A DNA stretch of 64,000 nt, taken from positions 981,044 to 1,045,043 of the forward strand of contig NZ_MKEK01000001.1 of the NCBI RefSeq assembly GCF_001752395.1. Reading direction: 5' to 3'. The position numbers were made by a program, and so were the translations under genes. Every line of letters starts with the position of its first letter. Position 1 is the first letter of the stretch. Origin of the DNA: Rheinheimera salexigens (GTDB lineage: Bacteria > Pseudomonadota > Gammaproteobacteria > Enterobacterales > Alteromonadaceae). This document shows, piece by piece, positions 7,282-15,709 of the stretch. The notes beneath the pieces are model-generated. The model was not told the origin of the DNA, made no database searches, and saw only the letters and a program-made list of their open reading frames with translations.

Positions 7282-7317
7282 TTCACAATAAAAATTACAC
7301 AGTGTAAATTTTACAAA
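7282..7317 (+). promoter_or_regulatory. Putative leaderless promoter with embedded operator of the RamB-type regulator
   Basis: TTCACA (7282-7287) and TAAATT (7305-7310) are separated by 17 bases. The A of the start codon at 7318 is about eight bases after the -10, so the transcript would be leaderless; no ribosome binding site is visible. Two overlapping palindromes, TTACACAGTGTAA (7295-7307) and GTAAATTTTAC (7304-7314), cover the spacer and -10, suggesting autorepression. All of this is inference from sequence. Confidence 0.45.
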
Positions 7318-8820
7318 ATGAAAATACCTAATAGCTTAAGTAGAAAGTCACATTTTCTAGGCACCAAAATAAGAAACTTGCGAAAACGCAATAACTTAAC
7401 CATGGATGATCTATCGACCCGTTGTGTGCGAATTAACCCTGAGTTAGCGCCGTCGGTGTCTTATTTGTCGATGATAGAGCGCGGTAAGCGCGTGCCAAGC
7501 ATGGAAATGTTGGCAGTTATCGCTCAGGTTTTTCAAAAAGAAATTGACTGGTTTTTAGATGGTGAAGATATTGAGCAAGACTTAACGCCGACTAAAGGCA
7601 GTCGCGGTGGCATTAATGGTATGGCGCTAGAGCCAAGCTTTTTGTTTAGTAATGATATTTTGCAAATTGCTATTCCAGAAATGCTGTCGCAAACCGGTAC
7701 TAGTGGTAAACAATTTGCCCAATTACTTATTCGTGCTCATCAAGAACATCATCAAAATCACTTTCCAGAGTTAGAGCGAGCGGCGGAAGAAGTCGGTTTA
7801 AAGCGGATGCCGCTATCATTAGATGATCTTTTATTAATTGTGAAGCAATTAGGCCTAGTGATCCGCTGGTTTGAACAAGCGCCGCAAGAACTGTTAAATG
7901 AATTAGGCCATTCTGCTAAAAACGTTGCAACCTCTTATTTTACACCGCCGAAAACCTTGCATTTAAATCGGTTATTAAAACAAGTGCCGACGCGCTTAAA
8001 GTATGAATTAGCCGTGCATATCGGCCATGCTGTGTTACATAACAAAGATGGCGTAAAAAGTAGTATGTCGGTCGGTGGTGCGCACGACGATGAAATGTCA
8101 GAGTCTTCAACGCTCGCGCCACAGGATATTTTGCATGCCTGGCGGGATTTTGAATCCAGTTTTTTTGCCGGCGCTTTGTTATGCCCCAAGTTGCCGTTTC
8201 GGCAATTGTTAGAGCGCCAAGGCTATGAAATTAGTAGTCATCAATTAGCCGAAGTCTCTACTTCTGTTGCGATGCGCCGGATGACAGCTGTATCCCCTTA
8301 TCCGCATTGGCATTATTTTGATGCTTATACCCCAGGCAAATTAAAAGCGGTATATCGAGGCAATGGCATTCCTTTACCTTGGGGCAATATGCGCCAAGTA
8401 GAAGATCCTTGTCAGCATTGGGCTGTATTCCGGATGTTTGATATTGATAATGTCAGCAGCTCGGCTCAGTTATCGTTATTAGACGTTAATGGTAAGCCTC
8501 GGATTTATTGCTGCGAGTCGACCAAAGTTCAAGACTTAGCCGGTAATGCCCATGTGTTGTGCGCGGGGATCGATTTAAACCCAGCCCTAATGGCGCAAGG
8601 GGAAGATGCGAATACCATGGCTGAAGAGTTAAAACAGCTATCTATAAACACGACAGGCGGTGCTGTTGTACCGAAATCAATAAAAACCGCGTTAACTCGA
8701 GCGGCTAATATTTTAAACATTAATTGGGTAGCTCGCAGTATGCAAAAACCTGCGCAATTAATCTGCGCTAGAGGCAATAGCTGCCCGCGTAAACCGAGCT
8801 GCTATAAGTGCCAAGGCTAA
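7318..8820 (+). CDS. XRE-family short-chain fatty acyl regulator (RamB/ScfR type)
   Basis: A 500-residue regulator. Residues about 12-80 form an XRE helix-turn-helix (IRNLRKRNNLTMDDL ... SYLSMIERGKRVPS). A central IrrE/ImmA-like segment follows (around HIGHAVLHNKDG). The C-terminal DUF2083-type domain carries a cysteine cluster, ICARGNSCPRKPSCYKC. Relatives such as RamB and PrpR of actinobacteria control the glyoxylate and propionate pathways in response to acyl-CoA. That fits its divergent neighbour, which derives from malate synthase G, and acnB nearby. The zinc-protease HExxH is not intact (the motif reads HIGHA), as expected for a sensor. The stop codon lies inside palindromic copy C. Confidence 0.85.
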   Translation: MKIPNSLSRKSHFLGTKIRNLRKRNNLTMDDLSTRCVRINPELAPSVSYLSMIERGKRVPSMEMLAVIAQVFQKEIDWFLDGEDIEQDLTPTKGSRGGINGMALEPSFLFSNDILQIAIPEMLSQTGTSGKQFAQLLIRAHQEHHQNHFPELERAAEEVGLKRMPLSLDDLLLIVKQLGLVIRWFEQAPQELLNELGHSAKNVATSYFTPPKTLHLNRLLKQVPTRLKYELAVHIGHAVLHNKDGVKSSMSVGGAHDDEMSESSTLAPQDILHAWRDFESSFFAGALLCPKLPFRQLLERQGYEISSHQLAEVSTSVAMRRMTAVSPYPHWHYFDAYTPGKLKAVYRGNGIPLPWGNMRQVEDPCQHWAVFRMFDIDNVSSSAQLSLLDVNGKPRIYCCESTKVQDLAGNAHVLCAGIDLNPALMAQGEDANTMAEELKQLSINTTGGAVVPKSIKTALTRAANILNINWVARSMQKPAQLICARGNSCPRKPSCYKCQG

Positions 8821-8874
8821 TAAGGGGTCAGAGTAAATTAACGAAGTAGTTAATTTACTCTGACCCCTTATTAG
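8817..8874. repeat. Palindromic repeat element, copy C (25-bp perfect stem)
   Basis: The outer TAAGGGGTCAGAGT block is shared with copies A, B and D, but the inner arms are different (AAATTAA/TTAATTT) and still fully complementary. The stem is a perfect 25 bp with an eight-base loop. It begins at the last bases of the regulator gene and contains its stop codon, so it may also act as its terminator. Confidence 0.9.
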
Positions 8875-8884
8875 ATCCAAATTA

Positions 8885-8903
8885 AATCACTCTGACCCTT
8901 TTT
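8885..8903. repeat. Degenerate half of the palindromic element
   Basis: ATCACTCTGACCCTTTTT, about 15 bases after copy C, keeps the right-arm block (CTCTGACC) without a matching left arm. It looks like the relic of a second, decayed copy next to copy C. Confidence 0.5.
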
Positions 8904-9040
8904 AAAAGCCTTTTTTTTACGTTATAACTTGTTACAACTTAACTGCTAATAAACTGCATAAGCCGTTTGGAATCAAGGCTGGCACGCGTTAGTATGGGAT
9001 GATTTTGTGATATGACTTGTATTTAAACAGGATAACCAGA

Positions 9041-11131
9041 ATGAAAAAAATTACCTTGGTTGCAGCTTCGGTTGCTTTGGCGCTTGGCTTAACGGCATGC
9101 GGTAAGCAAGAAGCTACAACAACTACAGCAACTAAAGCAGCAACGGAACAACAGGCTTCTACGGTGGCCGCAGCGCCACTAGTATCGGGTGTTGAGCAAC
9201 AATATTTTGATCCAGCTGTTAAATTTAGCGAAGACTTTTTCTTTGCGGTGAATGGTAAATGGATGGCGGAAACAGAAATCCCTGCCGATAAATCTTCTTA
9301 TGGCTCGTTTAATATTTTGCGGGATAACTCACAACACGCGGTAAGAGACATTATTAACGATGTGTCTGCACGCACAGATTTAGTGGCTGGCTCGGATGAG
9401 CAGAAGTTAGGTGACTTTTATAAAAGTTATATGGACGCAGCCAAAGTTGAAAGCTTAGGGTTAACGCCATTACAGCCACAGTTAGATTTAGTTGCGGGTT
9501 TAAAGAATAAGGCTGAATTACCGGCTTTATTTGCTAAGTTACAACGTGACGGTATTTCCATTCCATTTGGCTGGTTTGTGAATAACGATGCCAAAAATTC
9601 TAGTCAGTATGCTGTGTACGTAAGCCAAAGCGGCTTAGGCTTACCGGATCGCGATTATTACTTTAAAGACGATACTGCTGGTAAACAGTTATTAACTGAC
9701 TATAAAGCGTATTTAGCTGATATGTTCACATTAGCTGGGCATAAAGATCCTGCGGCTGCCGCTGAGCGGGTATTTACATTAGAAAAAGCTTTAGCTGAAC
9801 ATCACTGGACTCGAGTTGAAAACCGCAACGCGGATAAAACTTATAACAAAATGACCTTTGGCGAACTAAACACCAAGATGGGTAAGTTTGATTGGGCCCA
9901 GTTTGCAAAAGACGTTAAGTTAACCGAGGTTGCAGATATTATTGTGCGTCAACCAAGTTATTTTTCAGGTTTTGCGAAAGTGGTGGCTAACAGTGATTTA
10001 GCAAGCTGGCAGGACTATTTAACCATTAAAACCCTTAGCGGTTATGCGAGTTCATTAAGCAGCAACTTTGCTGATCGCCAATTCGCATTTTATGGCACGG
10101 TATTAAACGGTACTGAGCAACAGCAACCACGCTGGAAACAAGCGGTAGATGCTTCTGACAGCATTTTAGGTGAGTTAACCGGTAAGTTGTATGTCGAGCG
10201 TCATTTTACCCCAGAAGCCAAAGCGCGGATGGAAAAGCTGGTTGATAATTTAATTAAAGCCTATGCCGTAGCGATTGATGATTTAGAATGGATGACACCT
10301 GATACCAAAACAGCGGCTCATGCTAAGTTAGATGCGTTTACGGCTAAAATTGGTTATCCAGATGAGTGGAAAGACTATTCTAAATTAGTCATTAAAGCCG
10401 ATGATTTAGTGGGCAACTTTGTGCGTGCTACCCATTTTGCTTATGACGAAATGTTGGCTAAATTAGGTAAGCCAATCGATAAAGGCGAGTGGCATATGAC
10501 ACCGCAAACCGTTAATGCTTACTTTAACCCGGTCAACAATGAAATTGTATTTCCAGCCGCTATTTTACAACCGCCATTTTTTAATATGGAAGCGGATGAT
10601 GCAGTTAACTATGGTGGTATTGGTGCGGTAATCGGCCACGAATTGGGCCATGGTTTTGATGACCAAGGCGCTAAGTACGATGGCGATGGCAACTTACGCA
10701 ACTGGTGGACTGAGGAAGATAAAACTCAATTCCAACAGCGCGGTGCTATGTTAAGCCAGCATTACAGTCAATATGAACCGCTGGAAGGCTATAAAGTTAA
10801 TGGCGATTTAACCTTAGGCGAAAATATTGGTGACTTAGGTGGCTTAACGGTCGCGCTAAAAGCCTATGAAATTTCATTAGAGGGTAAAGAAGCGCCAGTA
10901 ATGGATGGCTTTACCGGTGAACAACGGGTATTTATTAGCTGGGCTCAAGTATGGCGCGCTAAATACCGTGATGAAGCGTTAAAACAACGTTTAGCCACAG
11001 ATCCGCATTCACCACCGTATATCCGCGTTATTGGTTTATTGCCAAATATTCCGCAGTTTTATAACGCTTTTGATATTAAAGAAGGCGATGCGATGTATTT
11101 AGCCCCAGAAAAACGGGTTAAGATTTGGTAA
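9041..11131 (+). CDS. M13-family (neprilysin-like) zinc metallopeptidase, lipoprotein
   Basis: A 696-residue peptidase. A lipoprotein signal peptide ends in the lipobox LTAC and is followed by a Thr/Ala-rich linker, so the enzyme is probably anchored in the envelope, facing the periplasm. The zinc site HELGH (around residue 533) is followed by the third ligand in ENIGDLGGL. The family NAYFNPVNNEIVFPAA substrate-binding motif and the C-terminal Trp (RVKIW) are present, so the protein appears intact. PepO-type enzymes cut peptides of limited size. ATG 9041 is preceded by CAGGATAA; an in-frame TTG at 9017 is unlikely. It is monocistronic with its own terminator. Confidence 0.93.
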   Translation: MKKITLVAASVALALGLTACGKQEATTTTATKAATEQQASTVAAAPLVSGVEQQYFDPAVKFSEDFFFAVNGKWMAETEIPADKSSYGSFNILRDNSQHAVRDIINDVSARTDLVAGSDEQKLGDFYKSYMDAAKVESLGLTPLQPQLDLVAGLKNKAELPALFAKLQRDGISIPFGWFVNNDAKNSSQYAVYVSQSGLGLPDRDYYFKDDTAGKQLLTDYKAYLADMFTLAGHKDPAAAAERVFTLEKALAEHHWTRVENRNADKTYNKMTFGELNTKMGKFDWAQFAKDVKLTEVADIIVRQPSYFSGFAKVVANSDLASWQDYLTIKTLSGYASSLSSNFADRQFAFYGTVLNGTEQQQPRWKQAVDASDSILGELTGKLYVERHFTPEAKARMEKLVDNLIKAYAVAIDDLEWMTPDTKTAAHAKLDAFTAKIGYPDEWKDYSKLVIKADDLVGNFVRATHFAYDEMLAKLGKPIDKGEWHMTPQTVNAYFNPVNNEIVFPAAILQPPFFNMEADDAVNYGGIGAVIGHELGHGFDDQGAKYDGDGNLRNWWTEEDKTQFQQRGAMLSQHYSQYEPLEGYKVNGDLTLGENIGDLGGLTVALKAYEISLEGKEAPVMDGFTGEQRVFISWAQVWRAKYRDEALKQRLATDPHSPPYIRVIGLLPNIPQFYNAFDIKEGDAMYLAPEKRVKIW

Positions 11132-11153
11132 GTTAAATCTGGTACAATAGCCA

Positions 11154-11194
11154 GGCTGAACAGCTATTTTAAACTTAGCTGTTCAGCCTTTTTT
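11154..11194 (+). terminator. Rho-independent terminator of the M13 peptidase gene
   Basis: A perfect 13-bp stem (GGCTGAACAGCTA and its complement) with a loop of about ten bases is followed by six T, starting 22 bases after the stop codon. Confidence 0.9.
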
Positions 11195-11242
11195 ATATTT
11201 AATGCTTTATATTTTAATCGTCAGCAATCGGCTGACCGATAA

Positions 11243-11271
11243 TTGTCAATTAGAGGTCAGACCTCTATCAT
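11243..11271 (+). promoter_or_regulatory. acnB promoter with PdhR-like operator in its spacer
   Basis: TTGTCA (11243-11248) and TATCAT (11266-11271) are spaced by exactly 17 bases. The spacer is filled by the perfect palindrome TAGAGGTCAGACCTCTA (11251-11267), whose GGT-N3-ACC core matches the PdhR and GntR/FCD-type operator core. A repressor bound there would block RNA polymerase. The 5' leader to acnB would be about 165 bases. A second TATAAT at 11368-11373 without a clear -35 could be an additional start. Confidence 0.55.
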
Positions 11272-11443
11272 GATCAATATATAATATCGTACAATGCATT
11301 CAGCATACTTATACCCATTATAAGTCTGGGAGTTAGCGGGCTGATGTCAATTTGGCCTAAATTTTCTTATAATTCATCCCATTCCATGTAGTGAATCACG
11401 TTGCAGTGACAAGGCTGCAATAAACGACCAAGAGGATCATACT

Positions 11444-14041
11444 GTGCTACAACAATATCGCGAACATGTGGCCGAGCGCGCAGCGCAAGGTATTCCAGCA
11501 AAGCCGCTCAGTGCAGAGCAAGTAGCCGCTTTAGTAGAATTAATTAAAAACCCACCTCAAGGTGAAGAAGAAACGTTATTAGATTTATTAATAAATCGTG
11601 TGCCACCAGGTGTAGATGAAGCTGCTTATGTTAAAGCTGGCTTTTTAGCTGCCTTAGCCAAAGGTGAAATTAGCTGTACTTTAATTAGTGCAGAGCGTGC
11701 TACGGAACTGCTAGGCACTATGATGGGTGGCTATAACGTTCAGCCATTAATCAGCCTATTAGATGATAAAGCATTAGCGCCAGTGGCAGCCAAAGCGTTA
11801 TCGCACACTTTACTTATTTTTGATGCTTTTCATGATGTTACTGATAAAGCAGATGCCGGTAATGAATACGCTAAGCAAGTAGTACAAAGCTGGGCCGATG
11901 CCGAATGGTTTGAAGCTAAAGCACCATTAGCTGAAAAAATTACGGTAACGGTATTTAAAGTATCAGGCGAAACCAATACTGATGACTTATCGCCAGCGCC
12001 TGATGCATGGTCGCGTCCAGATATCCCACTGCATGCTTTAGCAATGCTAAAAAATGCCCGTGAAGGTATTACGCCAGATGCGCCAGGCACTTTAGGCCCA
12101 ATCAAGCAGATTGAAGAATTAAATAAAAAAGGCTACCCATTAGCTTATGTTGGTGATGTAGTGGGTACAGGCTCTTCACGTAAATCAGCTACCAACTCGG
12201 TATTATGGTTTATGGGTGACGATATCCCATACGTGCCAAATAAGCGCGGTGGTGGTTTCGTATTAGGCGGCAAAATTGCACCTATCTTCTTTAATACTAT
12301 GGAAGACTCTGGCGCCTTACCGATTGAAGTTGACGTTAATAACCTAGAAATGGGTGATGTGATTGATATTATGCCATTTGCTGGCAAAATTGTTCGTCAC
12401 GGTACTGATGAAGTATTAGCTGAATTTGAATTAGCTACCGATGTATTAATTGATGAAGTACGTGCCGGTGGCCGTATTCCATTAATCATTGGTCGTGGCT
12501 TAACAGATCGCGCCCTTGAATTTTTAGGTCAAGGTCCGTCGGAAAAATTCCGTCGTCCATTGCCAAAAGTAGATTCTGGTAAAGGTTATACATTAGCTCA
12601 GAAAATGGTTGGTAAAGCGTGTGGCGTAGCCGGTATTCGCCCAGGTACTTACTGTGAACCAAAAATGACCACAGTAGGATCGCAAGATACTACCGGCCCG
12701 ATGACGCGTGATGAATTAAAAGACTTAGCGTGTTTAGGCTTTACCGCCGATTTAACCATGCAGTCTTTCTGTCATACCGCCGCTTATCCAAAGCCAGTGG
12801 ATGTTGATACTCATCACTCATTACCTGACTTTATTATGAACCGTGGTGGCGTTTCATTACGTCCAGGCGATGGTATTATTCACAGCTGGTTAAACCGGAT
12901 GTTGTTACCTGATACCGTAGGTACCGGTGGTGATTCACATACGCGTTTCCCAATTGGTATTTCTTTCCCTGCCGGTTCTGGCTTAGTGGCGTTTGCTGCG
13001 GCAACCGGCGTTATGCCTTTAGATATGCCTGAGTCAGTATTAGTTCGCTTTAAAGGTGAAATGCAACCGGGTATTACGCTGCGCGATTTAGTGCATGCTA
13101 TTCCTTATGTTGCTATTCAGAAAGGCTTATTAACAGTTGCTAAGAAAGGTAAGAAAAACGAATTTTCTGGCCGTGTATTAGAAATTGAAGGCTTACCACA
13201 CTTAACGGTTGAGCAAGCATTTGAGCTGTCTGATGCATCTGCTGAGCGTTCTGCTGCGGGTTGTACTATTAAGCTGTCTGAAGAGTCGATTGCTGAATAC
13301 TTACAATCAAATATCGTGATGCTTAAGTGGATGATTTCTGAAGGTTACGGTGATGTGCGTACTATTGAGCGTCGTATTCAAGCGATGCAAGCATGGTTAG
13401 CTAACCCTGAACTGATGTCTGCTGACCCTGATGCTGAATATGCTGAAATTATCGAAATTGATTTAGCCGATATTAAAGAGCCAGTGTTATGTGCGCCAAA
13501 CGATCCTGATGATGCGCGTTTATTATCAGAAGTTGCTGGCGATAAAATTGACGAAGTGTTTATTGGTTCGTGCATGACCAACATTGGTCACTTCCGTGCC
13601 GCGGGTAAATTATTGGAGAACTTTAAAGGCCAATTACCAACGCGGTTATGGATAGCACCACCGACTAAGATGGACCAAGCGCAATTAACCGAAGAAGGCT
13701 ATTACAGTATCTTTGGTAAAGTAGGCGCACGTACTGAAATGCCAGGTTGTTCGTTATGTATGGGTAACCAAGCCCGCGTAGCGGAGAACTCAACGGTTGT
13801 TTCTACCTCAACGCGTAACTTCCCGAACCGTTTAGGTCAGGGTGCTAATGTTTATTTAGCCTCAGCTGAACTAGCAGCAGTGGCGTCAATTATTGGTAAA
13901 TTACCTACTGTTGCTGAGTATTTAGAATACGCAGCAAAAATTGATGCAACAGCGGCAGATACTTACCGTTACTTGAATTTCCATAAAATGCCTGAGTACA
14001 CTAAAAAGGCAGATAATGTGATTATTCAAAAAGCGGTTTAA
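11444..14041 (+). CDS. acnB: Aconitate hydratase B
   Basis: The main TCA-cycle aconitase (citrate to isocitrate), with an iron-sulfur cluster; apo-AcnB can also bind mRNA. The 865 residues align with E. coli AcnB throughout, from [17 protein letters not shown] to the end. The cluster cysteines are in GSCMTNIGH and GCSLCMGNQ. The HEAT-like N-terminal domain and swivel domain ([17 protein letters not shown]) are intact. Translation starts at GTG 11444 behind AGAGGATC. yacL follows as in E. coli, but lpdA, which precedes acnB in E. coli with one gene between, is 9 kb away here. Confidence 0.97.
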   Translation: MLQQYREHVAERAAQGIPAKPLSAEQVAALVELIKNPPQGEEETLLDLLINRVPPGVDEAAYVKAGFLAALAKGEISCTLISAERATELLGTMMGGYNVQPLISLLDDKALAPVAAKALSHTLLIFDAFHDVTDKADAGNEYAKQVVQSWADAEWFEAKAPLAEKITVTVFKVSGETNTDDLSPAPDAWSRPDIPLHALAMLKNAREGITPDAPGTLGPIKQIEELNKKGYPLAYVGDVVGTGSSRKSATNSVLWFMGDDIPYVPNKRGGGFVLGGKIAPIFFNTMEDSGALPIEVDVNNLEMGDVIDIMPFAGKIVRHGTDEVLAEFELATDVLIDEVRAGGRIPLIIGRGLTDRALEFLGQGPSEKFRRPLPKVDSGKGYTLAQKMVGKACGVAGIRPGTYCEPKMTTVGSQDTTGPMTRDELKDLACLGFTADLTMQSFCHTAAYPKPVDVDTHHSLPDFIMNRGGVSLRPGDGIIHSWLNRMLLPDTVGTGGDSHTRFPIGISFPAGSGLVAFAAATGVMPLDMPESVLVRFKGEMQPGITLRDLVHAIPYVAIQKGLLTVAKKGKKNEFSGRVLEIEGLPHLTVEQAFELSDASAERSAAGCTIKLSEESIAEYLQSNIVMLKWMISEGYGDVRTIERRIQAMQAWLANPELMSADPDAEYAEIIEIDLADIKEPVLCAPNDPDDARLLSEVAGDKIDEVFIGSCMTNIGHFRAAGKLLENFKGQLPTRLWIAPPTKMDQAQLTEEGYYSIFGKVGARTEMPGCSLCMGNQARVAENSTVVSTSTRNFPNRLGQGANVYLASAELAAVASIIGKLPTVAEYLEYAAKIDATAADTYRYLNFHKMPEYTKKADNVIIQKAV

Positions 14042-14073
14042 GCTAATCGACTTGGTTTAAAACACTAGTTTTC

Positions 14074-14100
14074 AAAGGCCTGCAATTGCAGGCCTTTTTT
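14074..14100 (+). terminator. Rho-independent terminator of acnB
   Basis: A self-complementary stem built on AAAGGCCTGCAA and its mirror, followed by six T, 33 bases after the acnB stop codon. Confidence 0.9.
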
Positions 14101-14196
14101 ATGTATTTCGCTTAGCAATATTCGCCAAGAGAAGGCATTGGCTGTCACCGTGACAAAGCGATATACTTTCACATCAATTGTTTTGAGACCAATATT

Positions 14197-14577
14197 TTGG
14201 AATACGATTTTACTTATCAGCGCGACACGCGGCAATTTGGCTTGGTATTAGCGCCTGAATACCAAATTTTAGCGACTTTTTTAGTTGAAGAGTTTGCTGC
14301 AAACGGCTCGGCGATAACCCAATTACTGCAACAACTAACAGCGTTAACCCCGCAAGACGAATGGCGCTACCAAGGCAAGGAGTTTGTGCTTGAAGTTGAG
14401 CAAGCCGAAGTGTTGTTACAACATAATAGCTTACTGCACAATGACGCCAGCGCATCCGAACAGCAATTGCTACTAGAAGAGCAATTGCAACTGGATGAAC
14501 ACGGTTTAAGTTGTCACTGTGGTTTAGAGGATTTTGTTAAACTACTGCAAGATTGGCATAGTTTTATTACTGAGTAA
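14197..14577 (+). CDS. yacL: YacL family protein (UPF0231)
   Basis: A 126-residue cytosolic protein of unknown function that follows acnB in many gammaproteobacteria. MEYDFTYQRDT at the N-terminus, a central WRYQGKEFVLEVE and the C-terminal LSCHCGLEDFVKLLQDW match the family (E. coli MDYEFLRD, HEYTLWMD, LSLCGVEDF). Translation appears to start at TTG 14197; no upstream ATG is in frame and the ribosome binding site is weak. The last 11 bases overlap the 3' end of the converging zapE gene. Confidence 0.85.
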   Translation: MEYDFTYQRDTRQFGLVLAPEYQILATFLVEEFAANGSAITQLLQQLTALTPQDEWRYQGKEFVLEVEQAEVLLQHNSLLHNDASASEQQLLLEEQLQLDEHGLSCHCGLEDFVKLLQDWHSFITE

Positions 14578-15658
14578 TTTGTTGCTCGATCTGCCAACGC
14601 TGCATTTCATACAGTCGAGATGTACTGCGTTCAAAAGCAAAGGCCAGTTGTTTGGCTTGGTATAGATCTGCAATATCAACCTCAGCACTAAGCAGTAATA
14701 AACAGCCTTTATCGTAACATTCATCAACTAAGGCAATAAACCGCCGCGCCTCATCGTCCATTTTACTAACAAAATATTCTTTATGCTCACGCTGATATTG
14801 ATCCTCAACGCCATGTACTATGGCTTTTTCAGCTAAATAACTAAACTGCGGTACTTGGTGCACTGCTATGGCTTTATATTGTGCCGCCAGCTGCATATAG
14901 TCTAATTGGCTACGCGGACCGTGGCATAACGCCATAAAGTCGAAGCCGATGACGTACTCATTGCGCCATAAACAATCAATGCTGCGTTGTTGCACGCTAA
15001 CTTGCTGGCACGCTTGAACTGGACCAAATAACTGCTGACTAAGTCGCTGTAATTGCGTTGCAGAGCCATGTTGTAAGTAATAGGGCTTAGGACTATTTTC
15101 GCTACGGCGATAGTCGATACCGTTATCTAAATTAATTAGCTGACAATAGTGTTCTAATAAGCTGATAGTGGGCAAAAAGCGTTGGCGTTGTAAGCCATTT
15201 ACATACAGTTGGCTAGGGGGCGCATTGGACGTCGTTACCAGCAGTACGCCGTGGCTAAATAAGGCCTGCCATAAAGTGCCTAACAACATAGCATCACCAA
15301 TATCATTAACAAAAAATTCGTCAAAACACAGCACTTTATATTGTTTGGCCCAATTTTTAGCAATCTGCTCTAGCGGATCAGCTTGGCCGGTTAAGCGATC
15401 TAACTCTTTATGTACTCGCGCCATAAAGTGATGAAAATGCAGCCGAATTTTTTGTTTGATTTTTAAATGCTGATAAAAACTATCCATTAACATGGTTTTG
15501 CCGCGGCCAACCGGACCGTAAATATAGATACCTTGGCGCGGGGTTTCGCCAGCGTTTAATTGCTGAGCTAATAATTGTAATTGCTGAATTAATTGATATT
15601 GCGCTTCATCGTAACGTAAAGCCGTGGTTTCGATTTGTTGCTGGTACTGGGCTAACAC
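14567..15658 (-). CDS. zapE: Cell division ATPase ZapE (AFG1 family)
   Basis: A 363-residue AAA+-like ATPase that associates with the FtsZ ring in E. coli. Walker A is GPVGRGKT (residues 48-55), Walker B LCFDEFFVNDI, with sensor-1-like TTSNAPP. The C-terminal FIALVDECYDKGCLLLLSAE block is typical of the family. The start is GTG 15658 with AGGAG about eleven bases upstream. Length is close to the E. coli protein. It lies just upstream of no other gene on this strand and converges with yacL. Confidence 0.92.
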   Translation of the reverse strand: MLAQYQQQIETTALRYDEAQYQLIQQLQLLAQQLNAGETPRQGIYIYGPVGRGKTMLMDSFYQHLKIKQKIRLHFHHFMARVHKELDRLTGQADPLEQIAKNWAKQYKVLCFDEFFVNDIGDAMLLGTLWQALFSHGVLLVTTSNAPPSQLYVNGLQRQRFLPTISLLEHYCQLINLDNGIDYRRSENSPKPYYLQHGSATQLQRLSQQLFGPVQACQQVSVQQRSIDCLWRNEYVIGFDFMALCHGPRSQLDYMQLAAQYKAIAVHQVPQFSYLAEKAIVHGVEDQYQREHKEYFVSKMDDEARRFIALVDECYDKGCLLLLSAEVDIADLYQAKQLAFAFERSTSRLYEMQRWQIEQQITQ

Positions 15659-15709
15659 TGCAGCTGCGACTCCTAAGCAATAAATTAAAAAGTTGGGCTA
15701 TTATAACAT

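Noticed and set aside
8821-8870. Palindromic copy C as an ordinary terminator only
   Set aside because: It lacks a T run and shares its outer arms with copies elsewhere, so it is better described as a repeat element that may also terminate transcription.
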